This document shows positions 35,376 to 37,099 of a stretch of DNA of 37,099 nucleotides, in pieces. Location of the stretch: positions 1-37,099 of the forward strand of contig JAJFKZ010000087.1 in NCBI GenBank assembly GCA_021772955.1, read 5' to 3'. The notes under the pieces were generated by a model. It made no database searches. It was not told the DNA's origin and saw nothing but the letters and a program-made list of their open reading frames with translations. The position numbers and the translations under genes were made by a program. The stretch comes from Gammaproteobacteria bacterium (GTDB lineage: Bacteria; Pseudomonadota; Gammaproteobacteria; Xanthomonadales; Wenzhouxiangellaceae). The first letter of the stretch is position 1. Every line of letters starts with the position of its first letter.

Positions 35376-37099
35376 ATGCGCATCGCTGTTACCTTCCTGG
35401 CTGTTGTTTTTCTCTGCGTTGCCCACGGCGGGCAAACTGCCGATGAGCGACTGAACGCGTTTCTTGATCAGGTGTTTGAGCACCGAGTGGCACAAAGCCC
35501 GATGTGGGAGTCCCAGCTCGGTCGCAAGACCACGCGTCAGGGGCAGTGGGATGATTTTTCTGATGCTCATGCCGAGCGCACACTGCAAGCGCGCCGCGCC
35601 GATCTGGCGCAACTGCAACAACAGTTTGATCGGGATAGGCTTGGTGCGCAGGCACGCGTCAGCTACGACCTGTTCGTGTATGAAACCGAACGTGCCATCG
35701 CCAGCAACGCCTTTCGTGATCACTTTTATGTGGTGGATCAGTTCAATGGTCAGTTGTCGGGCCTGATCACGCTGCTGAAAAACAACCACAGCATCGCAAC
35801 GGTGCAGGATGCCGAGGACTATGTCTCACGCATCCGTGGCCTGAAAGCGGTGCTGACAGAATTCAGCAGACAACTCAATGCGCGTGCCAAGGCCGGTGTG
35901 TTGCCGCCGTCATTTGCCTTTCCCAATGTGATCGCCGATGCCACCGCGATGAGTTCAGGAGCACCTCTGGATGACGGCGAGCCAAACGCCGTGTATGTCG
36001 ATTTCATCACGAAACTGGCCGCGCTGGATACCAGCGATGTGGAAAAAGCGCGCTTGCGCAAAGCCGTCGAGGCTGCATTGCAAGGCCCGTTTAAGCGCGG
36101 ATTCACTGGCTTGATCACAACATTGCAGAGCTTGCAGCCAGACACCGAAATCAATCGCGGTGTCTGGGCATTGCCGCGTGGTGAGGCGTTTTACGCCAAT
36201 CGGGTTGCGCATCACACCACCCTGGACGTCAGCCCGGAACAAGTTCACCGCATCGGGCTGAGCGAGGTTGCGCGCCTGCAAGACGAAATGCGCGAGATCA
36301 TGGAGAGCGTCAAATTTGCCGGGGATCTGCCTGCTTTCTTCGAGTTCATCCGCAATGACCCGAACAACCATTACCCGAATTCAGATGCCGGTCGAGCGGC
36401 CTTTCTTGCCGATGCACGCCAGCAGGTGGCAGCTATCCAGCAAGTCGCCGACAAGTATTTCAATCGACTGCCCAAGGCCAAGCTGGAAGTCCGCCGCGTC
36501 GAACCCTGGCGCGAGAACTCGGTCAGCATCGCCTTCTACAACAGTCCTTCACAGGACGGCAGCCGACCCGGCATTTACTACGCCAATCTTGCCGACATGG
36601 CCAGCGTGCAGAAATACGTATTCAGTGCGATTACCTACCACGAATCGGTACCGGGACACCATTTCCAGATCGCTCAGGCGCAAGAAATGGACGACTTGCC
36701 GATGTTTCGGCGTTTTGGTGGCCACGGTGCCTACGTGGAAGGCTGGGCGTTGTACGCGGAAAAATTAGCGAAGGAGATGGGCTTTTACGCTGAGCCGCTG
36801 CACGATTTCGGTAGACTGCAAAACGAATTGTGGCGAGCCGTGCGGTTGGTGATCGACACCGGCATTCATGCCCAACGCTGGACCCGGCAACAGGCGATTG
36901 ATTATTTCCGTGCCAACACGCCGCTGTCAGAGGGCAACATTGTGACCGAAGTGGAACGCTTCTTCGTCAACCCCGGCCAGGCGCTGAGCTACAAGATGGG
37001 CATGAATCACATCCTGGATCTGCGCCAGCGTGCCCGCACCGCGCTGGGTGATGCATTCGACATCCGCGCATTCCATGACGTCATGCTTGGCTCGGGCTC
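35376..37099 (+). CDS. DUF885 family metallopeptidase-like protein, 3' end outside window
   Basis: Residues 1-574 of a DUF885 protein are present. It starts MRIAVTFLAVVFLCVAHGGQ, a short signal peptide, so it is likely exported. The zinc site is visible as HESVPGHH (422-429) with a downstream glutamate in YVEGWALYAEKL (E455), the HExxPGH...E pattern of this family. The upstream half is mostly helical. Such proteins are presumed periplasmic peptidases or dipeptidases; activity for this member is unknown. The frame runs off the end of the window, with only about 20-40 residues expected beyond. It starts 75 bp after MITE copy 5. Confidence 0.88.
   Translation, partial: MRIAVTFLAVVFLCVAHGGQTADERLNAFLDQVFEHRVAQSPMWESQLGRKTTRQGQWDDFSDAHAERTLQARRADLAQLQQQFDRDRLGAQARVSYDLFVYETERAIASNAFRDHFYVVDQFNGQLSGLITLLKNNHSIATVQDAEDYVSRIRGLKAVLTEFSRQLNARAKAGVLPPSFAFPNVIADATAMSSGAPLDDGEPNAVYVDFITKLAALDTSDVEKARLRKAVEAALQGPFKRGFTGLITTLQSLQPDTEINRGVWALPRGEAFYANRVAHHTTLDVSPEQVHRIGLSEVARLQDEMREIMESVKFAGDLPAFFEFIRNDPNNHYPNSDAGRAAFLADARQQVAAIQQVADKYFNRLPKAKLEVRRVEPWRENSVSIAFYNSPSQDGSRPGIYYANLADMASVQKYVFSAITYHESVPGHHFQIAQAQEMDDLPMFRRFGGHGAYVEGWALYAEKLAKEMGFYAEPLHDFGRLQNELWRAVRLVIDTGIHAQRWTRQQAIDYFRANTPLSEGNIVTEVERFFVNPGQALSYKMGMNHILDLRQRARTALGDAFDIRAFHDVMLGSG

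Overview
This window looks like the chromosome of a non-enteric gammaproteobacterium of moderately high GC content. The evidence is the macromolecular-synthesis operon rpsU-yqeY-dnaG-rpoD with tsaD divergent from it, the block cytochrome c4-dsbA-EEP nuclease divergent from engB-hemB-aroE, a metK-ahcY-metF operon, NhaB, and an FbpABC iron importer. I cannot assign a genus from the sequence alone. No rRNA, tRNA, CRISPR array, transposase or phage gene was seen.

Layout. 1-4355 (minus): rpoD (3' end cut by the window), dnaG, yqeY and rpsU, with a good sigma70 promoter in front of rpsU. 4512-6484 (plus): tsaD, folB, folK. 6529-7293 (minus): a PTR1/FolM-like pteridine reductase, fitting the folate theme. 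7308-8441 (plus): a MidA/NDUFAF7-type methyltransferase. 8685-12994 (minus): slt, an NDUFA9-like SDR and cca, read in that order. 13068-13889 (plus): a TauE/SafE permease. 13890-16240 (minus): cytochrome c4, dsbA and an EEP nuclease. 16490-18962 (plus): engB, hemB, aroE. 19423-20719: a small accessory patch with a class II Fic protein and a possible gene remnant. 20849-26526: an iron module made of fbpABC behind a near-consensus promoter overlapped by a Fur box, then an unrecognised lipoprotein and a PiuC-type dioxygenase divergent around a second Fur box. 26807-30429 (minus): metK-ahcY-metF, the activated methyl cycle, with a perfect AT-rich palindrome on the metK -10. 31101-34323 (plus): nhaB, an unknown small protein, a Rieske protein and a branched-chain aminotransferase, all overlapping. 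Then an FkbM methyltransferase and a DUF885 peptidase cut by the window end.

The most unusual content lies between genes. Five copies (four complete, one truncated) of a 217-242 bp non-coding element punctuate the window at 8461, 19085, 26552, 30499 and 35233. They share inverted ends of the type CCCGNATATTKCATGA, are flanked by 4-bp TTAG/CTAG/TTAA repeats, and carry an internal long hairpin whose arms differ between copies yet still pair. They look like MITEs of at least two subfamilies. One copy supplies the stop codon and last residues of cca, one sits 11 bp upstream of the metK promoter, and two lie in convergent gaps. A single REP palindrome resembling the enterobacterial type lies upstream of nhaB. 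Protein functions rest on recognised motifs and family knowledge; regulatory sites are read by eye from the DNA and have not been tested by any search.
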